Positions 1-8,763 of a stretch of DNA of 64,000 nt are shown in pieces. Numbering within the stretch: the first letter of the stretch is position 1; each line of letters begins with the position of its first letter. Source of the stretch: Anaerobiospirillum thomasii. GTDB lineage: Bacteria > Pseudomonadota > Gammaproteobacteria > Enterobacterales > Succinivibrionaceae. The stretch is taken from NCBI RefSeq assembly GCF_900445255.1, contig NZ_UAPU01000006.1, positions 123,501-187,500 on the forward strand. The letters are read 5' to 3'. Both the position numbers and the translations under genes were made by a program. The notes under the pieces were generated by a model, which searched no databases, was not told where the DNA came from, and saw only the letters and a program-made list of their open reading frames with translations.

Positions 1-183
<183 letters not shown>

Positions 184-201
184 TTATATAAAACCTCTTT
201 A

Positions 202-672
202 TTACCAGCGGAAGTGAGCAAAGGCCTTGTTAGCCTCAGCCATACGGTGAACGTCTTCACGCTTCTTAACTGCTGAGCCCTTGTTCTCTGAGGCATCCAT
301 CATCTCACCGGCTAAGCGGAGAGCCATGGTCTTCTCATGACGTGAACGGGCAGCGTCAACTAACCAGCGCATTGCTAAAGCATTGCCACGGGCAGGACGA
401 ACCTCAACAGGAACCTGATAGGTGGAACCACCTACACGGCGAGACTTAACCTCTACTGCTGGACGAATGTGCTCCAGAGCCTCCTCGAACAGGGCGAGGT
501 GCTCCTTGCCGCTCTTCTGGGAAATGGTGTCTAATGCGCCATATACAATGCTCTCTGCAATTGATTTCTTACCATCAAGCATAACAACATTGATGAATTT
601 TGCTAACAGTTCTGAACCGAACTTTGGATCAGGTAAAATCTTACGCTGACCTACAACACGACGTCTTGGCAT
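202..672 (-). CDS. rpsG: 30S ribosomal protein S7
   Basis: 156 residues starting [20 protein letters not shown], the full length usual for bacterial S7. S7 nucleates assembly of the 30S head by binding the 3' major domain of 16S rRNA. The gene sits 91 bases after rpsL and 18 before fusA, so it is cotranscribed with both. In E. coli S7 represses this operon by binding the rpsL-rpsG gap. The equivalent gap (673-763) is present, but I could not identify the binding fold in it. Confidence 0.98.
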   Translation of the reverse strand: MPRRRVVGQRKILPDPKFGSELLAKFINVVMLDGKKSIAESIVYGALDTISQKSGKEHLALFEEALEHIRPAVEVKSRRVGGSTYQVPVEVRPARGNALAMRWLVDAARSRHEKTMALRLAGEMMDASENKGSAVKKREDVHRMAEANKAFAHFRW

Positions 673-763
673 TTATAAATCCTCGTTACTTCAGGGTTAT
701 CCAAAACTAAAATTTTAAAACTAGCACTACTGCTGTTTGGCCTTACTCTAGCGGGGATGTCTA

Positions 764-1138
764 TTAAGCCTTAGGCTTCTTGACACCATACTTTGAGCGA
801 CCCTGCTTGCGATCTTTAACACCTGAGCAGTCCAGTGAACCGCGAACAGTGTGATAACGAACACCTGGTAAATCCTTAACACGACCGCCACGGATCATTA
901 CAACAGAGTGTTCCTGCAGATTGTGTCCTTCACCGCCAATGTATGAAGTTACTTCAAAACCATTGGTTAAGCGAACACGGCAAACCTTACGCATAGCTGA
1001 GTTTGGCTTTTTAGGCGTAGTTGCGTAAACGCGAGTACATACACCACGCTTCTGTGGGCAGGCTTCCAAGGCTGGAACCTTGTTCTTAGCAACTACCTTA
1101 ACACGTGGCTTACGTACTAACTGATTAATAGTAGCCAT
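764..1138 (-). CDS. rpsL: 30S ribosomal protein S12
   Basis: 124 residues from [12 protein letters not shown] longer in-frame reading upstream to 1204 is not used, because the ATG at 1138 gives the canonical S12 N-terminus and is preceded by AGGAG. S12 sits at the decoding centre. The [11 protein letters not shown] segment keeps the lysines at positions 43-44, and [10 protein letters not shown] keeps the lysine at 88, so no classical streptomycin-resistance substitution is visible. It is the first gene of the str operon here; in enterobacteria tusB would lie immediately upstream, but here a restriction gene and mobile elements do. Confidence 0.98.
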   Translation of the reverse strand: MATINQLVRKPRVKVVAKNKVPALEACPQKRGVCTRVYATTPKKPNSAMRKVCRVRLTNGFEVTSYIGGEGHNLQEHSVVMIRGGRVKDLPGVRYHTVRGSLDCSGVKDRKQGRSKYGVKKPKA

Positions 1139-1182
1139 TAAATAAAATCTCCTGTTAGTCCTTAATGGACAGACTTTACTCT

Positions 1183-1200
1183 CCCTTGAATATTCAAGGG
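1183..1200 (-). promoter_or_regulatory. Perfect 18-bp palindrome in the rpsL leader
   Basis: CCCTTGAATATTCAAGGG is a perfect inverted repeat that begins close to the predicted transcription start of the str operon. The 5' end of the mRNA could therefore fold into a terminal hairpin. A stabilising or regulatory role is inference. Confidence 0.5.
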
Positions 1201-1207
1201 GCACCGT

Positions 1208-1237
1208 ATTTTATAACTTTTATTTGCTCTTTTGCAA
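1208..1237 (-). promoter_or_regulatory. Promoter of the str operon (rpsL-rpsG-fusA)
   Basis: On the minus strand TTGCAA (1232-1237) is followed after 18 bases by TAAAAT (1208-1213) and then a G+C-rich discriminator. The rpsL start codon is about 70 bases further on. This means rpsL does not depend on transcription from the tus genes, which are now more than 9 kb away. Confidence 0.6.
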
Positions 1238-1371
1238 CAAAAATAAAGGCAAGTGATAAATTATTTTTTTGGTCGCATTATCACAAAGTAGGTGTTTTCT
1301 TATAATACAGGTATTGACTATGTCATAAATCACTTAAAATCAAGCACATGTGTTAATTTTTGCTTTCTAGC

Positions 1372-2298
1372 CTATTCGTATTCATCAAAAAAATCTGTAT
1401 CTATTTTTTTGATAAAATATGTTTTCTCCACCGAAACTCCAAAATTGTACTCAATCATTAGCTTTGCAAGCTTCCTTCCATCTATAAGAACCATCTTTTT
1501 ACCTGTTTTTTCTAGCGAACTTGCAAACTCAACAGCATCAGCTGTAAATTCAGATGTAGTTATAAAAATCATTTTTGCATCGTTGTTGTAGCACGCTCCT
1601 AAAAAACTCTGTAACACTGGTCTGCCTATCTTATTGTTACTGTGCCATTTTTTAACCTGTATGTATATTCTATCGAGTCCAAGCTTGTCAGATGAAATGA
1701 TGCCGTCAATGCCTGCGTCTTTTGATTTTTGTGTGACTGCGTTTTTATTGTACTGAAATTCTCCATATCCCATATGTATAAGCAGTCTTATAGCAAGCTT
1801 TTCAAATTCATAATCTGATACTTTCTTCTGTATCATTTCAAGCAACCTGGTAGCAAGTTCATCATTAAGCGTTGTGACTGCTCGTTCAAGCTGCTCTGTA
1901 GGAGTGAACTCCAATATTTCGACTTCTTTAGTGTTGATTTCTGATGACCCGCAGCCATTCTTTCTATTTAGAAAACTTTGAAATGCTGGATACTCAAGCA
2001 AATCTTTTGGGCTAATTTCTTTTTTAGTGGATATTAAATCTGATCCTTCATCAGTTATCTGATAAATACCACGTCTTTTACTTTTAATTATACCAGCCTG
2101 TTTTAAATATGTTCTTGCCCATCCCACTCGGTCTTTCAAACGACTAGAGCCACTTGTCAGTTTCTCATTTATGTCATCTTCACTTAAAGCATAATATCTA
2201 ATACAGTACTCTATGGTCTCTTTTATAGAATACTCTTTACCATCACTAAGACACAGGAGAACTGGAGTTAAAAACTTATCGAATTTAGGAACTGCCAT
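1372..2298 (-). CDS. mrr: Mrr-type restriction endonuclease (type IV, modified DNA)
   Basis: 308 residues. Residues 1-95 form a winged-helix Mrr N-terminal domain (FDKFLTPVLLCLSDGKEYSI). The C-terminal Mrr catalytic domain runs from about 160 with FEKLAIRLLIHMGYG, then DAGIDGIISS and IYIQVKKW, which supply the D and QVK elements of the PD-(D/E)xK nuclease fold. Mrr enzymes cut DNA carrying methylated bases and usually stand alone without a methyltransferase, as here. The start is preceded by a GGGG-rich ribosome binding site. It lies between rpsL and an IS element, so it is accessory DNA. Confidence 0.85.
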   Translation of the reverse strand: MAVPKFDKFLTPVLLCLSDGKEYSIKETIEYCIRYYALSEDDINEKLTSGSSRLKDRVGWARTYLKQAGIIKSKRRGIYQITDEGSDLISTKKEISPKDLLEYPAFQSFLNRKNGCGSSEINTKEVEILEFTPTEQLERAVTTLNDELATRLLEMIQKKVSDYEFEKLAIRLLIHMGYGEFQYNKNAVTQKSKDAGIDGIISSDKLGLDRIYIQVKKWHSNNKIGRPVLQSFLGACYNNDAKMIFITTSEFTADAVEFASSLEKTGKKMVLIDGRKLAKLMIEYNFGVSVEKTYFIKKIDTDFFDEYE

Positions 2299-2380
2299 TT
2301 ACCCCCCTTTACCTGTTTCTTTGCACAATCGTTCTAATTAGATTAATCACAGCCAACATTTAATAATTCTTTTTATTAAT

Positions 2381-4428
2381 TAAAAGTTTCCCAAAAATCT
2401 GTACTATTAAACGGCTTCAATATTTGACGCTATCATAAAGGAAAGTTGTTCCACTCAAGAAGCCGTTTAAATAATAGCATATTTAAGTGTCTATGAACTC
2501 TTTTTGGGCCTGCCAACCGGTCTTTTAATCTTGTCAGTTTTTTCAATTTTAGGTCTGCCAGGTTTTCTTTTGGGTCCAATAAATTCAGGCTTTTTCTTTG
2601 GTCTTCCTCTTGGTTTGGGCTCAGATGTAACTCCTTGCGAGTCCACTTCTTTTTTCTCTTTATGAGGTCGACCAGCTTTAGCTTTTCTAAGTTTTTCAGG
2701 TGCCTGCTTATTGGTACAAAGTCCAAGTTTAATTAATGCCTCAAAGCTCGATTTAACCCCCACTTCCCAGTATCCATCATCTAAATCAGGTATGCCTTCA
2801 ATAGGTGGATCAGTTCTTCTCCATACGGCATTGAGATCTTCCATAAGCTCTCCATATGTTATGCCGTTTAGTACATTATTTTCCTCAAGCTTGTTTAGAA
2901 TCCTTGATGTAATCAAGGTTGATATGAAGTTTATAAACTCAAGACCCTGCACAGAAAAGTCATTGTGAACTCTTGTCTCATCAAAGTACTCTTCATTTTT
3001 ATAGCGATTAAACATAAGCTCAAGAAGCCATCGCTCCTTGAATGTCTTATATACAGAAGATGGTTCTAGATCTAAATCTGACTCAAAAACAATCAATCCG
3101 GACTTTTCTTCTCTAGATTTATACTCCTGAGCGTCAAATGAGTTGTTTTTTATCGTTCTCATTATGTAGTTTGTATTTTCTTTTGCATAGCCTGATATAT
3201 CTCTGAAAGAATACAGATAAAGACCGTCTTTTGTTACAACTTTCCTGCAAACTACTGCTTTTTCCTCATATCTGATGGCACTGTCAAACTCTAAAAGAGA
3301 ATACTCACTGATTCGTACATCATTGCGCCTTATTGGGGTTATATAGTGAAGATCTTTGTGCTCAGCGAGCTCCTGTCTAATTTTATTTGGTGGAAAGCCT
3401 TTGTCGGTTACTATAATTCCTTTTTCTATATTATTGTTCCTAATAAAGGCTCTATAAGCAGAGGCATCTATAATGTTTCCAGGTAAAATCATAGAGCATA
3501 ATGGCTCCATGGTTTCTATTACATAAGCATAGATAATAGAGACATCTCTGCAACCTTTGACACGAGACTTCCTTGAAAAGTTAGACAAATCGTTAACTAT
3601 ACTTGTATTCTGCTTAAGAGTTCCATCTATAGCAATATGACAAGAAGGCAGGAGTCTGTCTATACGTCTTGCATAAAAATCATGCATCAATTGAGAATTT
3701 GAGCCAAGGTGGTAGATGAACTTTGCTACTGTATTCTTGCTAAGGCCCACATAAGGTATAAATTTTGAAATAAAACAATGCTCATAGGCGGACTTCAATC
3801 TTGTATTTGTAACTCTAGGTCTTATTACCCTTAGCAAGGCCATAGCGAGAATTGTATCCACATCCCCGCACTCATACACGGCCCTCAAATCGTCTTTTAT
3901 ATCGCCGACTACCGAGAAAGCAAGAGCACTGGCTCCATAAGACAATTTATCTGGCATTACTCCCTGAGATACAATTTTAGTCTCTTTGGCAACATAACGA
4001 CCATCAATAATATGACCAATAATAGCTCCATTGATAGGCTGGGCCTTTCCTTTGGCATCATACTTAGTACCAGATCTTTGACGAACAGCGTACCTATATC
4101 TGCCAGTTCCAGATAGAACTACGACAGTATTTGTAGGTCTTGGGACGGCTCTTATATTCTCAGGTATAGACATAACTAAAACCCTCAAAATATTATCTAT
4201 TAATTAAGATATAACTGTACATATTATATCATATATGTACAGTTAAAATAATATATTTATAGTATTTTTTTATGGATTTTATTAATAATGTCACAATAAT
4301 AGAGCAAAGAAGAATCTGTTGTTAACAAAGGATTTATGTAATTATTTGGTAAGATTAGGGAGATAGTGAATATGATATAATGAGCTTAAAGTAAATCCCC
4401 ATTAGTACAGTTTATGGGGAATCTTTTA
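2381..4428 (-). mobile_element. IS1634/IS4-like insertion sequence with AT-hook transposase
   Basis: Imperfect inverted ends can be read: inward from the left, TAAAAGTTTCCCAAAAATCT (2381-2400, match continuing to about 2408), and inward from the right on the other strand, TAAAAGATTCCCCATAAACT (to about 4401). The flanking ATTAAT at 2375-2380 and 4429-4434 would be a 6-bp target duplication. ATTAAT is itself palindromic, so the outer boundary could be a few bases off. A hairpin (TTAAACGGCTTC with GAAGCCGTTTAA, about 2407-2470) lies just after the transposase gene. Total about 2.05 kb. Confidence 0.7.
2491..4173 (-). CDS. DDE transposase, IS1634/IS4-like, with AT-hook tail
   Basis: 560 residues from the ATG at 4173. 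An in-frame TTG 15 bases upstream is less likely because GAGGG precedes this ATG at a good distance. DDE elements seen: IAIDGTLKQN (first Asp), IIVTDKGFPPNKIRQEL (second Asp), and the Glu in the YKNEEYFDETRVH region after ERWLLELMFNRYK. The last ~90 residues are basic and proline-rich, with four AT-hook-like cores (AGRPHK, RGRPKKK, PGRPKI, GRPKK). The family is known for copying or cutting itself as an autonomous IS; the AT-hook role in DNA contact is inference. Confidence 0.85.
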   Translation of the reverse strand: MSIPENIRAVPRPTNTVVVLSGTGRYRYAVRQRSGTKYDAKGKAQPINGAIIGHIIDGRYVAKETKIVSQGVMPDKLSYGASALAFSVVGDIKDDLRAVYECGDVDTILAMALLRVIRPRVTNTRLKSAYEHCFISKFIPYVGLSKNTVAKFIYHLGSNSQLMHDFYARRIDRLLPSCHIAIDGTLKQNTSIVNDLSNFSRKSRVKGCRDVSIIYAYVIETMEPLCSMILPGNIIDASAYRAFIRNNNIEKGIIVTDKGFPPNKIRQELAEHKDLHYITPIRRNDVRISEYSLLEFDSAIRYEEKAVVCRKVVTKDGLYLYSFRDISGYAKENTNYIMRTIKNNSFDAQEYKSREEKSGLIVFESDLDLEPSSVYKTFKERWLLELMFNRYKNEEYFDETRVHNDFSVQGLEFINFISTLITSRILNKLEENNVLNGITYGELMEDLNAVWRRTDPPIEGIPDLDDGYWEVGVKSSFEALIKLGLCTNKQAPEKLRKAKAGRPHKEKKEVDSQGVTSEPKPRGRPKKKPEFIGPKRKPGRPKIEKTDKIKRPVGRPKKSS

Positions 4429-4530
4429 ATTAATGTCGTAGTTCTTTAAAATTTGCGATTTTTTACATAGATATTTTGACACATGATCTTGAATATTACA
4501 TCGCATGATCGGGTAGCCCTTTCGGGCTCC

Positions 4531-4567
4531 CACACCACCCACCGTACCGTTCGGTAGTAGGGCGGTT
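4531..4567 (-). ncRNA. Group II intron domain V (with domain VI downstream)
   Basis: Minus strand reads GAACCGCC...CCGAACGGTACGG...GGTGGTG, the typical domain V hairpin with its AGC/ACC-type catalytic stem and internal bulge. GGAGCCCGAAAGGGCT then forms a short domain VI hairpin, followed by the intron 3' end ACCCGAT. Domain V begins right after the maturase stop codon. Confidence 0.75.
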
Positions 4568-4568
4568 C

Positions 4569-5321
4569 CTAACAAGCGCTAGAGATCCTTGAATGCAGGG
4601 TCTCTAGCTCCGCGGTTATAGTTGTCCAGCCCTCGTTTATCAGTATCTGATTGTTAAGTGCTCTGTGGATCCCTTGGTTTTTCGATAATTTCCAATAACT
4701 GTTTGAGCTGTATGCCATAGTGCCATCTCCGATGGCGGGGGCTTTTGACCATCTCAGCTTGAACTGTCTGTAGCGGTTTTGTGGGGTCTTCCATTGTTTC
4801 CATAGGAGTTGCCTGACGCGTCTTCTGATCCAAGCATCGATTTTCCTTGCCCATGATGTTGGTATGGCTTCACCAAAGTAGTTTACCCACCCTCTGAGTA
4901 GATACTTCAGCTTAGCTTTGACGACAGCAATGCCGCCTTTACACCTTCTATCTAGTATGAGCTTTACCTTTTCCTTGAGTTTCTTCCTCTTTTTGTCGTG
5001 CACAGTTGTGAAATATTGATCCTTTGGCTTTGCCTGCTTTCTTGTCTTTGAGACACATCTAGCGCTTAGAAATGCAAAACCTAGGAATTGCATATCCTTG
5101 CCGACATGCACTATTTTGGTTTTCTCTCTGTTCACCTTGAGGAATAGCTTGTCCTCTATATACCGTGTTACCCACTCTAAAACTCTCTCTGCACTTTTCC
5201 TGCTACTGCAGAATATGCACATGTCGTCGGCGTATCTGACAAATTTCCTGTCTCTGGCGTCCAACAGTTGATCAAGTTCGTTGAGGAGTATGTTTGCAAG
5301 TACCGGACTACACACAGCCCC
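4569..5321 (-). pseudogene. ltrA: Group II intron reverse transcriptase/maturase, C-terminal part
   Basis: From the break onward it reads GAVCSPVLANILLNELDQ, then RKFVRYADDMCIF with the catalytic YADD of the reverse transcriptase. Thumb and maturase (GIIM) domains follow (LLRGWVNYFGEAIPTSWARK, RRVRQLLWKQWKTPQNRY), with a short tail. There is no HNH endonuclease. The N-terminal part lies at 8784-9389, 3.5 kb away, separated by the RIT element. Joining the two at the repeated GGGGCT gives TPQGAVCSPV in frame, so the split is a clean insertion and not decay. The protein cannot be made unless the RIT element leaves. Confidence 0.9.
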
Positions 5322-5355
5322 TTATGTAGATATAGATATTATGCCAAGTTAGTAT
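5322..5355. repeat. RIT terminal inverted repeat, left
   Basis: 34 bases starting TTATGTAGATATAGATATTA; the inverse complement of 8724-8757 with one mismatch. It abuts the AGCCCC direct repeat inside the maturase gene. Confidence 0.9.
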
Positions 5356-5410
5356 AGTTTTTAAATTGATTTTTATAAACTTTCATTTTTTTAACTTGGC
5401 ATAAATATTA

Positions 5411-6430
5411 TTATTTAAGAGAGTTCAAAAATTGCATTAGATCTTGATCTTTATTCCAGTCTTGATATGTTGCTGACTCTGTAATAAGAGGTGCCAGCTT
5501 GCTAATTGCCTCATTTTTAAGCCTATTGTCAGCTCTGACGTATATCATTGTTGTTGAAATATCTTCATGACCTAAAAAATCTCTAATATAGACTATATTA
5601 ATGCCAGCCTCCAACATGTGCATAGCTTTTGAATGTCTAAACATATGACAATGAACATGCTTAGGAAAAGAAGCATCTTGTCTACTAATAATACCAGCAT
5701 ATTTTTTAACAATATACGATATTCCATCTCGATTTATAGAATGGTTAAATCTGTTTGTAATCAAAAAATCAGTTCCTATAGCGTATTGGCGGTATCTTTT
5801 GATGTAATTGCGTATAATAGATGCAGTTTCATCAGATATTACTACTGTTCGAATTTTATTTCCTTTTCCATGCAGTGTAACTGTAGAAATTGGCTCCAAA
5901 GATATATCTGCAATTTTAATATTGCAAAGTTCCTGTACCCTGCAGCCACTGTCATACATCAGTGCTAAGATCATTCTATGTCTTAAACCTACGGCTGTAT
6001 TAACATCTGGACTGTTTATAAGTTTAGCCATTTGCTCAGTGTTTAGGTAGGATATATCTTTCTGTGCAGATTTTTTAGATTTAATTCCTGCGATATTTTG
6101 TAAAGGCTCAATGTATTCAATTTTTTCAAGCTGTGCGAAATCACTAAATGCTTTTATAGCGGCAAGACGTTGATTGGCTGCAGATATGCTTGCTCCGGTA
6201 CCTCTGTACCACTCTAAAAAATTTATTACGAGATCACGATTAAAATCCTTCATATAAAAAGAGTTGACCGACATATTTTTTTCTTCCTTGATGAATTTTA
6301 AAAACAGTTTTAGAGTGTCTCTATAGCTTAGGATTGTATTTTTAGAATAACATCTATGGCATGGTAGATACTCTGTTAAAAATTTTGTAACAATCTTTGC
6401 AAAATCAGTAGAATTCGCCATCATCTGCAT
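5411..6430 (-). CDS. RIT recombinase C (tyrosine recombinase, third gene)
   Basis: 339 residues. The N-terminal core-binding (SAM-like) domain is followed by a catalytic domain with LMYDSGCRVQELCNI (first Arg), HCHMFRHSKAMHML (HxxR), FLGHEDIS (His) and TTMIYVRAD (nucleophilic Tyr), so the active-site set is complete. Its start overlaps the end of recombinase B by 26 bases, which implies translational coupling. It is the last gene of the trio in transcription order. Such enzymes cut and rejoin DNA through a phosphotyrosine link. Confidence 0.9.
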   Translation of the reverse strand: MQMMANSTDFAKIVTKFLTEYLPCHRCYSKNTILSYRDTLKLFLKFIKEEKNMSVNSFYMKDFNRDLVINFLEWYRGTGASISAANQRLAAIKAFSDFAQLEKIEYIEPLQNIAGIKSKKSAQKDISYLNTEQMAKLINSPDVNTAVGLRHRMILALMYDSGCRVQELCNIKIADISLEPISTVTLHGKGNKIRTVVISDETASIIRNYIKRYRQYAIGTDFLITNRFNHSINRDGISYIVKKYAGIISRQDASFPKHVHCHMFRHSKAMHMLEAGINIVYIRDFLGHEDISTTMIYVRADNRLKNEAISKLAPLITESATYQDWNKDQDLMQFLNSLK

Positions 6431-7387
6431 CTACCTCCCTAATTAAATCTGGAAATGATTGTTTCATTCTGTCTTTGATATAAGGAAACCTTTCTGATGT
6501 TAACTTAACGTAGTACGCAGTTTCATGAAAAGTTTCATGCCCAAGCATTGTGCGCAAATACGGCAGGTAGGCCATTAGATCTTTTCCTTCATTAACCCAT
6601 TTTCTCAAAATATTTACGCAATATGTATGACGAAAATCATGAACACGAGGGCCTTCGCCTGTATGGGGTATACCTGCCTTCTCTAAGTACCGCCGAAAAT
6701 TATGGTATACATTAACCAAAGACATTGCGACTCCTGGTCGTATCATAAAAAAATACTCTTCGTCGTTTGAGTTGGTATGGATCTTTGCTTTTAAATCTCT
6801 GCATTTCTCTAAAAGCTTTGGATGGATTGGCACTAATCTTTCTTTTTTATTTTTTGCATTTAAAATAGTTAAGACTCCGTCCTGTAAATTTATATTTTTT
6901 ATTTTTATTAGCCGTAACTCTGAGACACGCAAACCACTTGTATATAGAACTCTAAAAAAATAGGCATTACATCTTTACGGAAAGGGCATATGTCTTGTAC
7001 AGAGTTACTTTGATCAACGTAGAAAAAGAATTTCTTAATTTCTTCATCTGAATAAATATGTGGCTCATATTTTTTCACTTTGCTCATTTTAACTTTTGGA
7101 GAAATATATGCCTTTATACCAATATCATTTAGATACTTACAAAATACGCGCAGACAACTAATTCTTTTTAATTGGTTTGAAACTTTTTCATAATCTCTTT
7201 TCTTAGACCAAAGGTCACTTAACTCCTTTGTTATAACTTTGTCAGATAGATTATTTTCAATAAAAAAAGCATCAAGTTGTAAAAATGCTTCTTCATTATG
7301 GTTATATAAATAGCCAGAAGCTCTCTTTAATTCAACAAGATCTGCAAACTCTTGTTTAAAAACGCTTTTATAGGATTTTTTATTCAT
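6405..7387 (-). CDS. RIT recombinase B, in two frames with a slippery U7A site
   Basis: Frame one (from 7387) gives the N-terminal core-binding domain and ends in nonsense after DVMPIF. Frame two carries FRVLYTSGLRVSELRLIKI (first Arg), HDFRHTY (HxxR), LGHETFHETAYYVKL (His, Tyr). The two join at a run of seven T's read as T TTT TTA (6953-6959), where a -1 slip gives PIFFRVLYTSGLRVSEL, the expected family sequence. The joined protein is about 327 residues. It is either programmed -1 frameshifting or a one-base loss in a homopolymer. The start overlaps recombinase A by 8 bases. Confidence 0.8.
6953..6959 (-). promoter_or_regulatory. Candidate -1 ribosomal frameshift site U UUU UUA
   Basis: The heptamer fits X XXY YYZ exactly in the upstream reading frame (ATT TTT TTA) and lies precisely at the frame change inside recombinase B. 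UUUUUUA is the slip site used by HIV-1 gag-pol. No stimulatory stem-loop was verified downstream. Confidence 0.5.
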
Positions 7388-8615
7388 TTCTAAAATCCTC
7401 CGGCTCTAGAGTACATTCAGCAAGTTTTTTTATATCTGTTTTAAGATATATAGCTGTAACATCTGGATCGGTGTGCCCAAGTATTTGTGTTATTACTGGC
7501 AAAGGTGTTTCAATCTCTAGCAGCAGAGAGCCAACGGAGTGCCGTAGAGAATGAAATCCAGATCTTTTTTTGGAGCGACTATCAATTTTAGCCTTGCGCA
7601 TATATTTAGTGACTATGTTTTGTAAATGACTATCATCGCTAAAAGGATCAAATGGTGGCATATGTTTTATAAAAACTACATCTGATTTATATGCTTTTGG
7701 CCTCGCATTTTTTATATAATCTATCACCGCCCATCCAATATAATCTGGGATTGGTAAGGATAGAGGCTTTTTTGTTTTATGTTGTATAATTGAGAGCTTT
7801 TTTTCTTCCCAATTAAAATTATTAAAGCGCAGTCTTTTTATATCACCAACTCTTAACCCCAGAGTACAGGCAATTAAGATCATTGCATAATCTCTCTTAC
7901 CTATAGGATTATTTCTATCTATGGCGGATAGCATCTTTTTAAGATCGTCTAAATCCCAGGAAGATGGAATATTTGCAGTCTTTGAAATATTTGGCACGTG
8001 TATCTTGTCAATGAAGTTTTCAACAATCATTCCAGATGAATGAAGAAAGCGTAAAAAGTGCCTTATACCACAGACTTGTTGCTCAACTGTTTTAAATTGA
8101 AAACCCGCAAATGTTTTAATGAAGTCGTGGCATGTTTTTGTCGTAATATCTTGTATACCGGCAACTTTCCGTTGGGTAATGAAATCTAAAAAAACTTGCG
8201 ATGTTTTTTTATAATGATTTATAGTCGATACAGACAGATCTGTATTTGACAAGAAAGAAGAGTATTTAGAAAATATATCTGACATGCTGTCATTTAATTT
8301 AATTGGATTTTTTGAGGCATAATATCTTCTAGTAAGAACCCTATGAAGTCTGTAATCCTCTAACATATGGACAACACGTAGAAGTTGAACTCTTTGCTGA
8401 GAAAGTACTTTATTTTCATATTTCTGAATAAAACTGTATTTGACCTCAAGATATTTTAGCCCTCTCTCCATATTGTATTCGGTGCTACCATATTCTTGTT
8501 TTAGAAAGTCATTTATTTTTCTCCACTCTTTTTTATAGAATTCAATAGTTCCTGATGAATAGTGATTTTCTGTAAGAAGTTGGTTTAAGCCTTCTGTAAT
8601 CATTTCTAGTTTCAT
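7380..8615 (-). CDS. RIT recombinase A (tyrosine recombinase, first gene)
   Basis: 411 residues, the longest of the trio. The N-terminal ~210 residues include the SAM-like core-binding region. The catalytic domain has IACTLGLRVGDIKRL (Arg), GFHSLRHSVGSLLL (HxxR), ILGHTDPDV (His) and TAIYLKTD (Tyr). It is first in the transcript, about 110 bases inside the right terminal repeat, so the promoter is probably in 8616-8723. It overlaps recombinase B by 8 bases. The three proteins likely act together; which pairs with which end is unknown. Confidence 0.9.
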   Translation of the reverse strand: MKLEMITEGLNQLLTENHYSSGTIEFYKKEWRKINDFLKQEYGSTEYNMERGLKYLEVKYSFIQKYENKVLSQQRVQLLRVVHMLEDYRLHRVLTRRYYASKNPIKLNDSMSDIFSKYSSFLSNTDLSVSTINHYKKTSQVFLDFITQRKVAGIQDITTKTCHDFIKTFAGFQFKTVEQQVCGIRHFLRFLHSSGMIVENFIDKIHVPNISKTANIPSSWDLDDLKKMLSAIDRNNPIGKRDYAMILIACTLGLRVGDIKRLRFNNFNWEEKKLSIIQHKTKKPLSLPIPDYIGWAVIDYIKNARPKAYKSDVVFIKHMPPFDPFSDDSHLQNIVTKYMRKAKIDSRSKKRSGFHSLRHSVGSLLLEIETPLPVITQILGHTDPDVTAIYLKTDIKKLAECTLEPEDFRNE

Positions 8616-8723
8616 AGTGATAACTCCTATGTAGTGAAATGATTTCAGATTAGCAAATGGTCAATAATATAAAATTATGTAGAGTTGAAAAAATTAAAAT
8701 TTATATAATTCAATTTGATAAAT

Positions 8724-8757
8724 ATGCTAACTTGGCATAATATCTATATCTACATAA
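8724..8757. repeat. RIT terminal inverted repeat, right
   Basis: The inverse complement of 5322-5355 with one mismatch, ending CTACATAA and followed by GGGGCT. Confidence 0.9.
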
Positions 8758-8763
8758 GGGGCT

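Noticed and set aside
1139..1204. N-terminal extension of rpsL by 22 residues
   Set aside because: The ATG at 1138 has a good ribosome binding site and gives the canonical S12 start; the longer form would overlap the leader palindrome.
1292..1591. 99-residue open frame on the plus strand
   Set aside because: Antisense to the mrr gene, which has clear domain motifs.
2433..2726. Lys/Leu-rich 97-residue frame on the minus strand
   Set aside because: Shifted reading of the AT-hook coding region of the transposase; the composition comes from the repeated GRPKK codons.
6405..7387. Recombinase B as two independent genes
   Set aside because: The second frame's first Met lies inside the conserved GLRVSEL motif; the two parts make one recombinase only when joined at the T-run.
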